Assembly: GCA_935421135.1 (NCBI GenBank)
Contig: OW285189.1
Location: 12,917,072-12,981,071 of the forward strand
Source: Bugulina stolonifera
Taxonomy: Eukaryota > Bryozoa > Gymnolaemata > Cheilostomatida > Bugulidae
Reading direction: 5' to 3'
DNA length: 64,000 bases
Part shown: positions 39,701-48,017 of the stretch, piece by piece
How positions within the stretch are numbered: the first letter of the stretch is position 1
Layout: every line of letters starts with the position of its first letter
The notes under the pieces: model-generated
What the model was told of the DNA's origin: nothing
The model's input: only the letters and a program-made list of their open reading frames with translations
Databases searched by the model: none
Translations under genes and position numbers: made by a program

Positions 39701-40684
39701 GAGAGCATCATATGCAGGTAACCTCATGCTTGGTGCTCCTCCACCTATATCCACAGTGGGCCGCCCTGAACAACAGAACATTAACTGTCAAGTATATGGA
39801 ATAGATGCTATTTATATGTACATACATATAAATACATTCAGAATGAAATGAACATAATACAACAGATAAAACAATGAAACATCGTTGACACACATGTATC
39901 ATGTAAACAAAAGTTTTGTCACAAATTTAGTCCTGCAGTTCCGTGCAAAATACAAATCTCAAGAGACTCAATGTAACCCAGGAACTATTAAACAGCTAGC
40001 TGTATTGATACGAAACATTGTAACCAGTTATCCATTACCTATAGCAGTGTTTCTATAGACTTGGTTAGACCTTCTTTGGTAGGGGGGAGTGAGTACGGGC
40101 CGTTGACTAGGAGCAGGTGAGTATAGAGTTCTGTATTCAGTATTAGCATACTCAGTCCTTTTATGAGGTCGAGCAGCTGCAGTGTTATAGTATGTATCTC
40201 TAGCATATGAAGGGTTGTATGTTGGAGCTATATGAAACAATAGTTATTCATATAATCTTTGCATAGAATAAAATAGCTTGAATATACATTCATACCACCA
40301 AGACTCGAAAAGACGGGTCTCGAAAATGTCGTGAAATTTTATACAAGCCGGAAGATGGGAAAGACAGTAGCCAGGTAGGCATCGGAGGCATTTGAAAGAT
40401 TATCATACTGTGTGTGAACAAAGCTACTCTGAAAGTATTTCGTTTTATCTCGGTACAACAATTTACCAATTTTTAAATCAGTTCCATAAATTATACTTAC
40501 AGTTGAAATAAATGAAGAGTTAATTGTATGTATACCAACCTGATGAAGGTCTTGCTCTCAACATGCTTCCATGGGGAGCAGGTGGTGGATTGTAGTTAGT
40601 AGTGCCATAGTCAGGAGTCATACATAACTTCACTCCTAGAGAGTTTGATATCGGCATTGACATATACGACCCTCCCGTCGCCAT
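15054..40684 (-). CDS. LOXHD1: LOXHD1-like protein with 17 PLAT/LH2 domains
   Basis: A 45-exon gene; joined exons give 8,085 nt, 2,694 aa, with every junction in phase. Exons 5'-3': 40684-40540, 40227-40039, 39765-39638, 39338-38952, 38736-38571, 38338-38094, 37678-37543, 36124-35980, 35551-35449, 35202-35050, 34683-34450, 34161-34026, 33859-33818, 32885-32638, 32321-32186, 31933-31779, 31632-31327, 30794-30675, 30197-30005, 29629-29469, 29112-28817, 28598-28459, 28287-27985, 27633-27482, 27267-27160, 26963-26786, 26552-26448, 24086-23975, 23632-23434, 23053-22906, 22637-22504, 22211-22049, 21779-21625, 21356-21147, 20806-20638, 20163-19958, 19546-19357, 18713-18466, 18133-18001, 17876-17646, 17247-17074, 16839-16606, 16233-16039, 15723-15532, 15235-15054. 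PLAT domains are beta-sandwiches that bind membranes or partner proteins. Each shows [20 protein letters not shown] and FPC-x-RWLA-DEDDG. LOXHD1 serves hair-cell function in vertebrates; the role here is unknown. No signal peptide, TM segment or lipoxygenase catalytic domain is seen. Confidence 0.92.
16039..16839 (-). CDS. LOXHD1: PLAT gene exons 42-43: PLAT 16, degenerate
   Basis: About residues 2428-2570. [12 protein letters not shown] is followed by [11 protein letters not shown] instead of GTDANV. The HDN motif is absent (a [15 protein letters not shown] stretch occupies its place) and the last strand reads [17 protein letters not shown]. The fold is probably kept but the usual ligand-loop residues are lost. 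Confidence 0.85.
17074..17876 (-). CDS. LOXHD1: PLAT gene exons 40-41: PLAT 15
   Basis: About residues 2293-2425. [73 protein letters not shown]. Confidence 0.9.
18001..18713 (-). CDS. LOXHD1: PLAT gene exons 38-39: PLAT 14
   Basis: About residues 2166-2290. [55 protein letters not shown]; closing strand [18 protein letters not shown]. Confidence 0.88.
19300..19346. repeat. Imperfect TATGAG/TTTGAG hexamer repeat
   Basis: About eight imperfect copies of a TGAGTA-type hexamer, ending close to the donor of PLAT exon 37 (19356). Confidence 0.7.
19357..20163 (-). CDS. LOXHD1: PLAT gene exons 36-37: PLAT 13
   Basis: About residues 2034-2160. [20 protein letters not shown] replaces the GAGTDANV turn. 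[32 protein letters not shown] and [20 protein letters not shown] follow. Confidence 0.88.
20490..20570 (-). repeat. tRNA-like (B-box) segment next to PLAT exon 35
   Basis: On the minus strand CCTAGTAATGG lies about 40 bp before GAGTTCAAGTCTC, resembling the A box and B box of a tRNA-derived SINE head. It is not foldable as a real tRNA. Its counterpart near 57.0 kb is more decayed. Confidence 0.35.
20638..20806 (-). CDS. LOXHD1: PLAT gene exon 35: inter-PLAT linker, shared with a repeat-like copy at 57 kb
   Basis: 169 nt encoding a 56-residue Ser/Gly/Thr-rich linker (starts [13 protein letters not shown], contains [16 protein letters not shown]) between PLAT 12 and 13; not PLAT-like. Acceptor CACTCAG and donor CAA|GTAAGT are good and both phases fit. 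The 3' half of the exon, its donor and about 150 bp of downstream intron recur in degenerate form at about 56970-57195. This raises the question whether the exon was recruited from a dispersed repeat. Confidence 0.75.
21147..21779 (-). CDS. LOXHD1: PLAT gene exons 33-34: PLAT 12
   Basis: About residues 1857-1977. [27 protein letters not shown], then [20 protein letters not shown] and [19 protein letters not shown]. Entry intron phase 1, exit phase 0 into the linker exon. Confidence 0.9.
22049..23053 (-). CDS. LOXHD1: PLAT gene exons 30-32: PLAT 11 with basic tail
   Basis: About residues 1707-1850. [20 protein letters not shown], a Cys/Lys-rich loop in place of part of the acidic loop, [18 protein letters not shown], and [20 protein letters not shown]. 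It ends in a Lys/Glu-rich stretch ([12 protein letters not shown]) that may be helical. Entry intron phase 0. Confidence 0.88.
23434..26552 (-). CDS. LOXHD1: PLAT gene exons 27-29: PLAT 10
   Basis: About residues 1569-1700. Exon 27 (26552-26448) has [20 protein letters not shown], exon 28 (24086-23975) [12 protein letters not shown], exon 29 (23632-23434) [20 protein letters not shown] and [20 protein letters not shown]. Intron 27 is 2.36 kb and contains the hAT MITE at 24716-25449. Confidence 0.9.
24716..25449. mobile_element. hAT-type MITE with 8-bp TSD
   Basis: 734 bp. Terminal inverted repeats are 17 bp and perfect (TAGAGGTGGAACGAGAC). The identical 8-bp target duplication TATTCTAG flanks both ends (24708-24715 and 25450-25457). 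No transposase is encoded. Subterminal zones carry many GTCTCGA words, and the left one forms a 13-bp-arm hairpin (24726-24753). It sits in intron 27 of the PLAT gene and its interior is very AT-rich. TIR and TSD lengths place it in the hAT superfamily, in a family different from the 5868-7110 element. Confidence 0.88.
26786..27633 (-). CDS. LOXHD1: PLAT gene exons 24-26: PLAT 9
   Basis: About residues 1424-1560. [19 protein letters not shown] and NKFEQN (exon 24), [20 protein letters not shown] (exon 25), [20 protein letters not shown] (exon 26, where the final Gly of DEDDG is Arg). Confidence 0.9.
27985..29629 (-). CDS. LOXHD1: PLAT gene exons 20-23: PLAT 8 split by a charged insert
   Basis: The N-terminal half is normal: [49 protein letters not shown]. 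Instead of running straight into the last strand, roughly 170 residues intervene, rich in Lys, Arg, Ser, Glu and Asp. They hold three 11-residue S/TPEPD(R/K)(Y/F)SR repeats, a [15 protein letters not shown] acidic patch and RS dipeptides. The final strand ([20 protein letters not shown]) comes from exon 23. The insert is predicted disordered and likely phosphorylated; this is inference. The donor of exon 22 (GTTCGT) is weak, but the reading frame and flanking exons support it. Confidence 0.82.
28858..28956 (-). repeat. Coding 33-bp tandem repeat, three copies
   Basis: Three consecutive 33-bp units within exon 21 encode [22 protein letters not shown] and [11 protein letters not shown]. High nucleotide similarity between units implies recent tandem duplication. 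Each contains an S/TP site and a basic RxxS-like context. Confidence 0.9.
30005..30794 (-). CDS. LOXHD1: PLAT gene exons 18-19: rest of PLAT 7
   Basis: Exon 18 continues with [25 protein letters not shown] and LQATDIGK. Exon 19 has [20 protein letters not shown] and the strand around [18 protein letters not shown], where the usual FPC is replaced by FAM. Domain spans about residues 985-1120. Confidence 0.9.
31030..31140 (-). repeat. tRNA-like SINE remnant
   Basis: On the minus strand TTGATTAGGTGC is followed about 25 bp later by GAGTTCAAACCC, in the arrangement of pol III A and B boxes. It lies in intron 17 of the PLAT gene. No tail or target duplication could be fixed. Confidence 0.35.
31327..31933 (-). 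CDS. LOXHD1: PLAT gene exons 16-17: PLAT 6 and first half of PLAT 7
   Basis: Exon 16 has [19 protein letters not shown] and NKFEKGN. The 306-nt exon 17 carries the second half of PLAT 6 ([32 protein letters not shown]) and continues without an intron into PLAT 7 ([19 protein letters not shown]). It is the only domain boundary in PLATs 2-17 lacking an intron, so an intron was probably lost. Confidence 0.9.
32186..32885 (-). CDS. LOXHD1: PLAT gene exons 14-15: PLAT 5
   Basis: About residues 735-862. [55 protein letters not shown], then [20 protein letters not shown]. Entry intron phase 1. Confidence 0.9.
33818..34683 (-). CDS. LOXHD1: PLAT gene exons 11-13: PLAT 4 plus a 42-nt microexon
   Basis: About residues 596-715. 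[21 protein letters not shown] and [11 protein letters not shown] are followed by [17 protein letters not shown] in exon 11 and [14 protein letters not shown] in exon 12. Exon 13 (33818-33859) is a 42-nt microexon encoding a Ser/Val-rich linker that keeps phase between exons 12 and 14. Confidence 0.87.
35050..36124 (-). CDS. LOXHD1: PLAT gene exons 8-10: PLAT 3
   Basis: About residues 466-590. Three exons: [20 protein letters not shown] with NNFEKG (exon 8), [19 protein letters not shown] (exon 9), [20 protein letters not shown] (exon 10). Exon 10 also carries the spacer into PLAT 4, which it joins in phase 0. Confidence 0.9.
36474..36700. repeat. Minisatellite, degenerate 20-27 bp unit
   Basis: About eight to nine copies of ATAGAGAGGTCACATGATAT with variable spacing and point changes, in intron 7 of the PLAT gene. 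The unit keeps the core GAGAGGTCACATGA. It has no spacer structure like a CRISPR. Confidence 0.85.
37543..38338 (-). CDS. LOXHD1: PLAT gene exons 6-7: PLAT 2
   Basis: About residues 338-463, a canonical unit: [47 protein letters not shown], then [14 protein letters not shown] in exon 7. Entry intron is phase 1, internal intron phase 0. Confidence 0.9.
38571..39338 (-). CDS. LOXHD1: PLAT gene exons 4-5: Gly/Arg linker and PLAT 1
   Basis: Exon 4 opens with an Arg/Gly-rich linker and runs into PLAT 1 (about residues 195-335). The core is [20 protein letters not shown], with the usual GAGTDA turn changed to SNGTSA. A Lys/Ser-rich loop (repeats of SKSA) follows where other units have the FERG loop. 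Exon 5 supplies [15 protein letters not shown] and the closing FSCGQWF strand. It is a divergent unit. Confidence 0.85.
39638..40684 (-). CDS. LOXHD1: PLAT gene exons 1-3: disordered N-terminus
   Basis: Residues 1-154. The chosen start is ATG at 40682-40684 ([15 protein letters not shown]). The sequence is rich in Pro, Tyr, Arg and Ser, with no domain or membrane segment. A good acceptor (ACTATGCAG) lies ten bases upstream of the ATG with the intervening codons open. So the first exon is probably preceded by a spliced 5' leader, and an upstream start codon cannot be excluded. Confidence 0.75.
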
Positions 40685-42409
40685 GACTTCTACCTGCATA
40701 GTATGTGTACAGCGTATTTAGTATCAATCTTAGGCGTAGTCATATAAATTAGTTATATTCGTACATGGATGACAAACAGAATTATAGCCTACAAGATGAA
40801 ATTAAGCAAATCCACTCAATTAAAGTTACAAATTACTGGGCTATCAATTTTGCAATTATAACTTTATCTATTGTACAACCAAAGTTCTGTTATATTTTCA
40901 CCATTAAAGCACAAGGTTTACGCTGGAGTTAGATGATAATGATTAGTAGAACCCGCGACCAAATACTATGAGATTACATTGCAGAGTTCCAGAACATTTA
41001 TATATGGACATATTAATCCTGAGACAGTAAAATAATATTGTAAACTATAACATACAGTCTACAGTGATGTCTATGACTTACAGCCACTGAAAACTTAAAG
41101 TGTATATACATTGTAATAGATGTTGGTTAAGGCATTGCATTGCTCATCTAATTTACATGTATAATGATTATTTAATTATACAAACCTAAGTGGGGCACAG
41201 CAGCTCTGTTATGTGGTAGTTTTTCCTATCGGACCTTGTTATTAGTCTACAATATTATAGGAAATTGAAAACACTAGCAATACTAGGGCTATATAGCATT
41301 TGCCTTTTGCCAGAGATGATGTTTGACATACCCGAAAAGCCTAGGCTAGACACCTATTAGCCTATGGACCTGACCACTGGTTTTCTATTAGTGACTTCAA
41401 GCATTCATCTCCTCATTTTACTATGACAGTTTGACCTTTATAGCTAATAACTGCGCCATTGACAGTACTTGAGCAATACGTGACACCAGATGTTTCATCT
41501 TACTGCTTTACCACGCCCAACACAATCTCTATCATTATCGCTGCCACCCTCCCCATCAAACCGTAACTGGGATACAATCAAGGAAAACATCACAAAATAA
41601 GTAGCAAAGCTCTCAAATGTTTTTCAGACTGGCAATATTTAAAGTGAAAGCGCATGCATTATTATTCCATCAACCATGATTATCCCAACGCAAAGTGAAC
41701 CTTCTTCCAACTGGTGTATTATGTACAAATTATAAAATACGAGTACAAGTGTTGAAGTTTTAGAACAAAATAGAAGTGACTCCTTTACCATCCCAGTAAT
41801 AACTGAAGGTTACAGAGAAATTCACACCATAGACTATTCAAAATCATAATGAGATATCTTATGCGATAACCATAATATAAATGGTATTATAATACCTTGG
41901 TATGATAAAAATGGATTGTACAATATTAGCAATAATGTAACATAAATACAGTGGAACTTGGATAACTTGGCCTCACCAGACTCAGAGACTGGTCATGCTC
42001 TGAAGAACACTAGAACGTGCTAATACACCAACTCAAAAGATAGCATACTTTTTCCATAGTCAGACCTACTACTGTTGAGTTTACTTGTTAAATATGGGGA
42101 AAGATCAAATAGGTTACACCAGCTAGAAAAATTATAATGCAAGGCTCCAAGATGTATTTTCAATCTTAGATATTAAATAAGTTTTAAAAGGAATACATTT
42201 ATAATCTTTAAAAGAGCATCGAAAAGATTCTAGAGTATTACCATTTTTAGATGTTTAGCAGACGGTCTTGAACCTACTTTTAACTACAGTCTTAAAAAAC
42301 ATCGAATAAGACAAAACGTTTACTCTTATTGTAAGTCTTACCTGCCACATATTAGTATAAACTCATTTTATTTTTTACTTTTGGCCCAGAATATTAATAC
42401 TAAGAGACT

Positions 42410-42560
42410 TATATTAAGAGACTAATAAATATAGTTATCATAATTATAATTAAATATAATATTATATACACATATAAATATTATATATTACATAAATAAA
42501 TTGTATATTAAATATAAATATAATAATAATTAAATATAAATTAAATCATTATCATATCAT
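42410..42560. repeat. AT-only low-complexity tract
   Basis: About 150 bp almost entirely A and T, built from TATAAATAT, AATTATAAT and similar words, in the divergent intergenic region. Confidence 0.8.
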
Positions 42561-43005
42561 GTAACTCTTTAAAAATACGTGTTACATATATTATATATAT
42601 AAAGTAGTTTAATGTAATTAATCTACAATGGGTGGATGATGAAGGCATCACATTGGCAAATCCCAAAGTACAATGGTTGCTATAAGTCTGTATACATGTA
42701 TATTCATCTCCAATCAATCATATCATTAACAATATTACTGGTCACTTTCACTTGACTTTGGTCAGTGAATCACAATCTCAATTCATGGCTTATCTAATAA
42801 AATTGCCACCACCATAAACTCATACAACGTCTTTTCACAGGAAAATCTGCTCTTTTTTTGTTGCGCCAATAAGTACAATAATTATTATTTTATTGAATAG
42901 TTGTATAATAATAATTGTGACAGAACAACCAACACTTTTTCAGCGTGGTTAACCTCAGTTAACAATTTTCATTGGATAAAACTTTGTCTATTTACTTGGA
43001 TGCTT

Positions 43006-43030
43006 GTTACTATGGCTAATGCGCACGCGT
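43006..43030 (+). promoter_or_regulatory. X-box-like and NRF1-like composite upstream of tetraspanin A
   Basis: GTTACTATGGCTAAT resembles an RFX X-box half (GTTRCYATGG) and is followed at once by GCGCACGCGT, similar to an NRF1 site. It lies 289 bp before the ATG. The same composite precedes tetraspanin B. Confidence 0.35.
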
Positions 43031-43318
43031 CTTATAACGAAACCTTTCTTCGAAATCTTCTTTCAATGATGTGTTTAGCAATCAGGTTCATAATTAGAGT
43101 AGAAATAATTCGAAGAGCGCAATAGTCTTGAGGTCTCGCCTGCGACTCTATTACTTACCATTATTTACTTCATGATCTCTTAAATGCTGAACTTTGCATA
43201 AATAATAAAAATAATATCATTCAATATTTTTATGGTTATCCACTTTACTTTAAATTTGCTCCACTGAATTTTCATCTAAACCTGCTGTCGAGTGGCAATA
43301 TTACAGACTTATGAATAA

Positions 43319-45706
43319 ATGGATTGTTGCAGCAAAAGAAGCAAGACAAATATAAGCCCTGCTATAAAATGGTTCCTGTTCTCTTTCAACATGATATTTT
43401 GGGTGTGTCCATACATACATTACATAACGTACGGTACTCGCCCTCATGCAAATATAGTGGTACTCTATGATCCTAGTCCATCAGATTACATACATAACAT
43501 AACAATTATGACTTGTCATTTTGCATAAATTGATGCAATAATTATAATAAGTTTTGTTGGCTGCAACAAGAAGCCAAAGGAACCCTGATATCTCAGCATC
43601 AGCACTCCAAAGTCAAACCCTAGGCATAGTATGAAAATATCTTTTGCTTATTCTGCAAGACAGGAACTTCCTTATTATATATGCCTGTAATTCTGATATT
43701 CACACACATTCTAGGTGGTGAGCATCCTGATAATTGCTGCCGGTATCTGGGGATACGTATTAACCGAGGAACTCAACACCAACAATGGTTCAGCAGAGAA
43801 AAAGAAAGATATCTTTGACATATTATTTGACTTGACAATCGTGTTTATGGCATTTGGATCATTGGTTTTTGTGCTAACATTTCTGGGAGCTCTTGGTGCA
43901 CTGCCCGAGAACATTTGTTTACTTCGAACAGTAAGTATAATTGAATTTTTCATCTGGTCCATTTAGGCTTGAAACAAAGTCTATGCATATTATAATTATG
44001 CTCATGAAAGTCACAAAGACCTGCAATATCAGCCACACTCATTGACAAACTAGCATTATAATCACTTGCAAGAGCCCGCCTTACTATTTGTATGTATGCA
44101 TGCAGTATCACAGCTGCAACTCTAGTTTGCAGTTTGCCTTGGGATCGTGTTTCTTGTGGAGCTAGCTCTCGCCATTACTATACTTGCATCACCAGAGAAA
44201 GTGAAAAGTAATCTTCGAGATGTGCTCAAGATGGAAGCCATAGTAGATTACCGAGATTCAGACATCAATCGTCAAAATGTTATTGACTGGTTTCAGGAGA
44301 CAGTAAGTTACCGATCGTTCAATTATTTACTAGTAGCATGTTGTGTAAACTATACAGTCAGTAGTTCATTTGAAATCATTTTCATTGTTGTAATCATCAA
44401 AGTGTTGCTTTGTTACAGTACAGTAATGTTGTAAAAGTCTTTTTAATGTTATTTTTGCTGTCTAGCTAATATACTTTTGAGGTAAACTTTCAATGTTGAT
44501 AATATATGGCCTAATTCCATCATTTGAATATCTTTGACATGTTTGATAATTGTGTTAGTGATGGTGATTATCAACTAAGTGCATGCTCTCCTGTTTTTAG
44601 TTTGAGTGCTGTGGTGTTGGAGAGGAAGGTTACAAATCATGGGAGAACAACAGATATTTCTCCTGCTCTGCTCCAGGATTTGAGATCTGCTCTGTACCTT
44701 ACTCTTGCTGCAGAGAGAAGTTTAGAGTTGTCACACCTCGCTGTGGTGAAGGCGTATTGAAGCCCGGTTTTACGGTATGTTGTTCTGGAAGCTCTGTTCT
44801 AGCTGTTGCTACTAGTTACCACATTACATAGTTACAATGTATGTTGCAGCTGGGAAGTGGGTTATTGTTCTATCAGCTAGCAGCTTTTTCCTTGATACGT
44901 TTAATATGAAACTCTCAAGAAGCAGCAGTTTATAAAAGAATATAATAACTTTATATTCTTGATTTAATCATGCTTAGTAACCCATTTCTGCTCTTATACA
45001 TAATAATGAATACTACACATGCTTAATGTAAGCTGAGTACAATTTAGTAGAAGAATACAGTTGAGTTGATTTATGTACAATGTATATCTGTGCATGTAAC
45101 TCTATGTTAATTGACAGAGAGCCGAGGCGTCTGAGATTATCTATACCAGAGGATGTGTGGATGCTGTTATTAACTATGCCCGAGATAATGTGCTCTTAAT
45201 CGGTGGAGTGACTTTAGTCGTCGTAATTCCACAGGTTTGTAATTATAGTGTCATGTGACTATTAGTTTGGAGCTGTGTTCTTAATAATTTCAATTTGAGC
45301 CATTGAGAGGCCATTGTTATGCTTCTGGTCTTGAGATTGTACCCTCTCTCTGGACAAGTAAGACAATACTTCTAATTCACTATTGTTTATATAAGTAGCC
45401 AATTGCAGGGTTTCTTGCACTTGTATGGGGAGCATGGAATTTTATGAACTTTGACAATTCTTGTTTGAATGGAATAATGTTATGTTATGTCACGAAACAC
45501 AGCATTCGTCTGTACAAAATACTACGCACCCATGTAAGTGAGCTTATTCATGCTAAATTGTAATTGCGTATATTTTCTGTTAGATCAGAATGGCCCATGT
45601 GTTATTTTAATATTTTATCTGCTTATATTCTTTTATCTAGGTGCTGGGTATAGCTCTATCAATTGCACTGTCAAGGCAGATCAGCAATCATATCAAACTA
45701 CGCTAA
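43319..45706 (+). CDS. Tetraspanin A, TspanC8-type
   Basis: Six exons: 43319-43402, 43715-43930, 44126-44302, 44601-44774, 45118-45234, 45641-45706; 277 aa. Four transmembrane segments: SPAIKWFLFSFNMIFW into exon 2 (TM1), IVFMAFGSLVFVLTFLGALG (TM2), the start of exon 3 (TM3) and LLIGGVTLVVVIPQ plus exon 6 (TM4). The large extracellular loop carries CCG (residues 162-164), FSC, EIC, SCC, RCG and RGC, eight cysteines in the TspanC8 spacing. TspanC8 proteins escort ADAM10 out of the ER and set its substrate choice; here this is inferred from the family. All introns are phase 0. The ATG opens directly into a short cytosolic MDCCSKRSK segment with two Cys suited to palmitoylation. Confidence 0.9.
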
Positions 45707-46736
45707 GCTCATCCTGTACCTCTGCTCCAAGCCGTTACATTCCATTCATACCATTAAATGAATCCAGTTCTATACCCCATTTACTATACTCATAATATTT
45801 ATGTTGTATTTTATAGTAAGAGTCTTTTGGTTCATACCTAATAACATTGCATTGTTTTATTCCTTTTCTAGTTTTTTTCCTAAGTATTTTATTATAGACA
45901 ATCATTTTTGTAGAGAATCTCTTAACACATTTGCTATGCTATTCTAACTATCAGAGAATAGTACTTTATTGTAGTAATAGTACACTAATACTCACTGCTA
46001 AATTGTTTTAGCATGCTTACATTCCCATTTAGTAGATTTCTTAGTATTTTATTGTTGATAATTTTGTATTGTAGAGAATTACATATTTATCCACGAGTTT
46101 TAATATCACACATTTTACAATCAGGCCATAAAGTTCTATATTATTGTACTACGCATAGTTATAACTAGTTGTTATTAATTTGAACTTGAACCTCTGTTTT
46201 TCATTTGGTTGTTGATATCATTATAGCAAACTGTAGTGTTATAATTTAAAATTTTAATGATCAGCAATACAGTAAAATAGTTTACATCCTGAATATGGGT
46301 ATATCGTATATGTGTCTATAGGGTGCAATATAATATAATACTAGTGGTCTAATAGTGACATTTTAGACTCAACTGACCCTGCCAGTGCCAGCTAAAGAGA
46401 CACTTTTGTTGTATGAAGGGCATGGTGAACTCTGTTATGATATTTTTAATATGGTGAAAGTACAACTCCAACACTCATCATGTGCGTACCGCCCAAATAT
46501 AAACATGATGTTCTTAGTAAACACGTGGCTGTGCAATATTTTGAGATGAGCCGTTATCAGAACAGGCAGGAGTTGTCAACCCGTGGTTCGTAATGCGAAA
46601 ATTTGTGAAAACCTTGTTGCTATGTTAATCGCGCCTGCGTGGAAGTCTCATACGGAAATAAGGAGTAAGGATTGAAAACAAGTTAGTACAGGTGCTTGTC
46701 CATGTTGCCCTAGGTACTGTCGATTATTCAATTAAC
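45707..46736. other. Intergenic between the two tetraspanins
   Basis: About 1 kb holding the 3' UTR of tetraspanin A (no AATAAA; ATTAAA at 45752-45757) and the promoter of tetraspanin B. Both strands lack credible coding sequence. GC content rises just before 46.7 kb. Confidence 0.5.
46616..46640 (+). promoter_or_regulatory. X-box-like and NRF1-like composite upstream of tetraspanin B
   Basis: GTTGCTATGTTAAT followed by CGCGCCTGCGT, 97 bp before the ATG. Ungapped alignment with 43006-43030 gives 17 of 25 identical bases, in the same order and orientation. Confidence 0.35.
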
Positions 46737-47976
46737 ATGGGTTCTGGAGAAGCAGAAAGCCGTGGCTCTGGTCAACGTGAAAGGGGTAGAGGTCGTCTTG
46801 GGGATGCGAATAGAAAAGCAACAAGAGATGAAACATTTGTTAGTCCATGGGTCAAGTGGTTGATGTTTTCATTCAACATGTTTTTCTGGGTTTGTATTCA
46901 ATTATTATATTTTAGTTTTTTGCGTAGAGTAATTATTATTCCTTAGTGTAGTGTAGTCATATTAATTTATTTAACCTCACAGGCCTTATAGATTTATTCT
47001 ATCTAGTAGGCTAATAGAGATTGCCATCTGCTAGAAGTATAAAATGTTTTGTTAGTAAAAGTATAAATATTGCATCGTATACTTAATCATAATGTAAATG
47101 TAAATTAATATCCCAAGGCAATAAAACGATGTAGGCCTAATCAATTTCAACAAAAGGGCGTTGAACAGTCTGATATACTGTGTACTATTTTTTAGTCAAT
47201 TTGATACTCTACTGGTTTGATATAAACTTGTAAAATCTAAAATGAGAATAGTAATATATACTAATATTATTAATGTTGATACTACTTGTCAAACCTGATC
47301 CTGGTAATAGGCCCTGTTTACTATTTGCCACCTGCTTGTTACTGTCATTGTGTGCTACTGGAAGGGTAAATCTAAATTAATCTATATTTTCTATAGGGCC
47401 TAGGCCTACAATATGACTAGGCTATTTGTCAGTTTGGTATAGGCAAATAATTATTTTATCACGTATGAGTATGAGATTATACATGTGCAATGTCTGATAG
47501 GCTTATATGTTGTATTATATACCACTTAACTGGTTTTAATTGTTTCAGCACATATATGAAAAATTTGAGGTTCATGAGGTTATTCCAAATTATTCAATTG
47601 AGCTCAACTGTCATCTAGTCCATTTAAGCTCAAAGTTTATTTCGGTCTGTTTGCTGAACATTTAGGTACCTGATAATTATTGTACGGCCTTGCATCGCTT
47701 ATATTGAAGAACCCCACATCACCTTTAAAGCATCAGTTTATTTGAAATCAAACCCAATGCCAAACCCAAGCACTGAACACTACATTTGTTAGCAAGTTCA
47801 CAAAGCCTACTGTATGATATCAAGTCATTTAGTCATGTCGTGATGCATGATGGGTAGACAGGTTATGTCCTATGCACCCTCAATTCAAGACTGCTCACTG
47901 GGCTAACCCGTAAATAAATTTTTTGTCTAACATTTCCTGCTACTACTACTACTATCGCTGCTGCTACTACTATCAT

Positions 47977-48017
<41 letters not shown>

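Larger units (their letters stand above)
40685..43318. promoter_or_regulatory. Head-to-head intergenic region, PLAT gene / tetraspanin A
   Basis: 2.6 kb between the divergent start codons. It must hold both promoters and any 5' leader exons. 42.41-42.56 kb is nearly pure A/T. An X-box/NRF1-like motif sits at 43006-43030. No other gene is seen. Confidence 0.5.

Noticed and set aside
40305..40335. Further copy of the GTCTCGA-rich MITE end
   Set aside because: Only two short matching words, no inverted repeat or target duplication.
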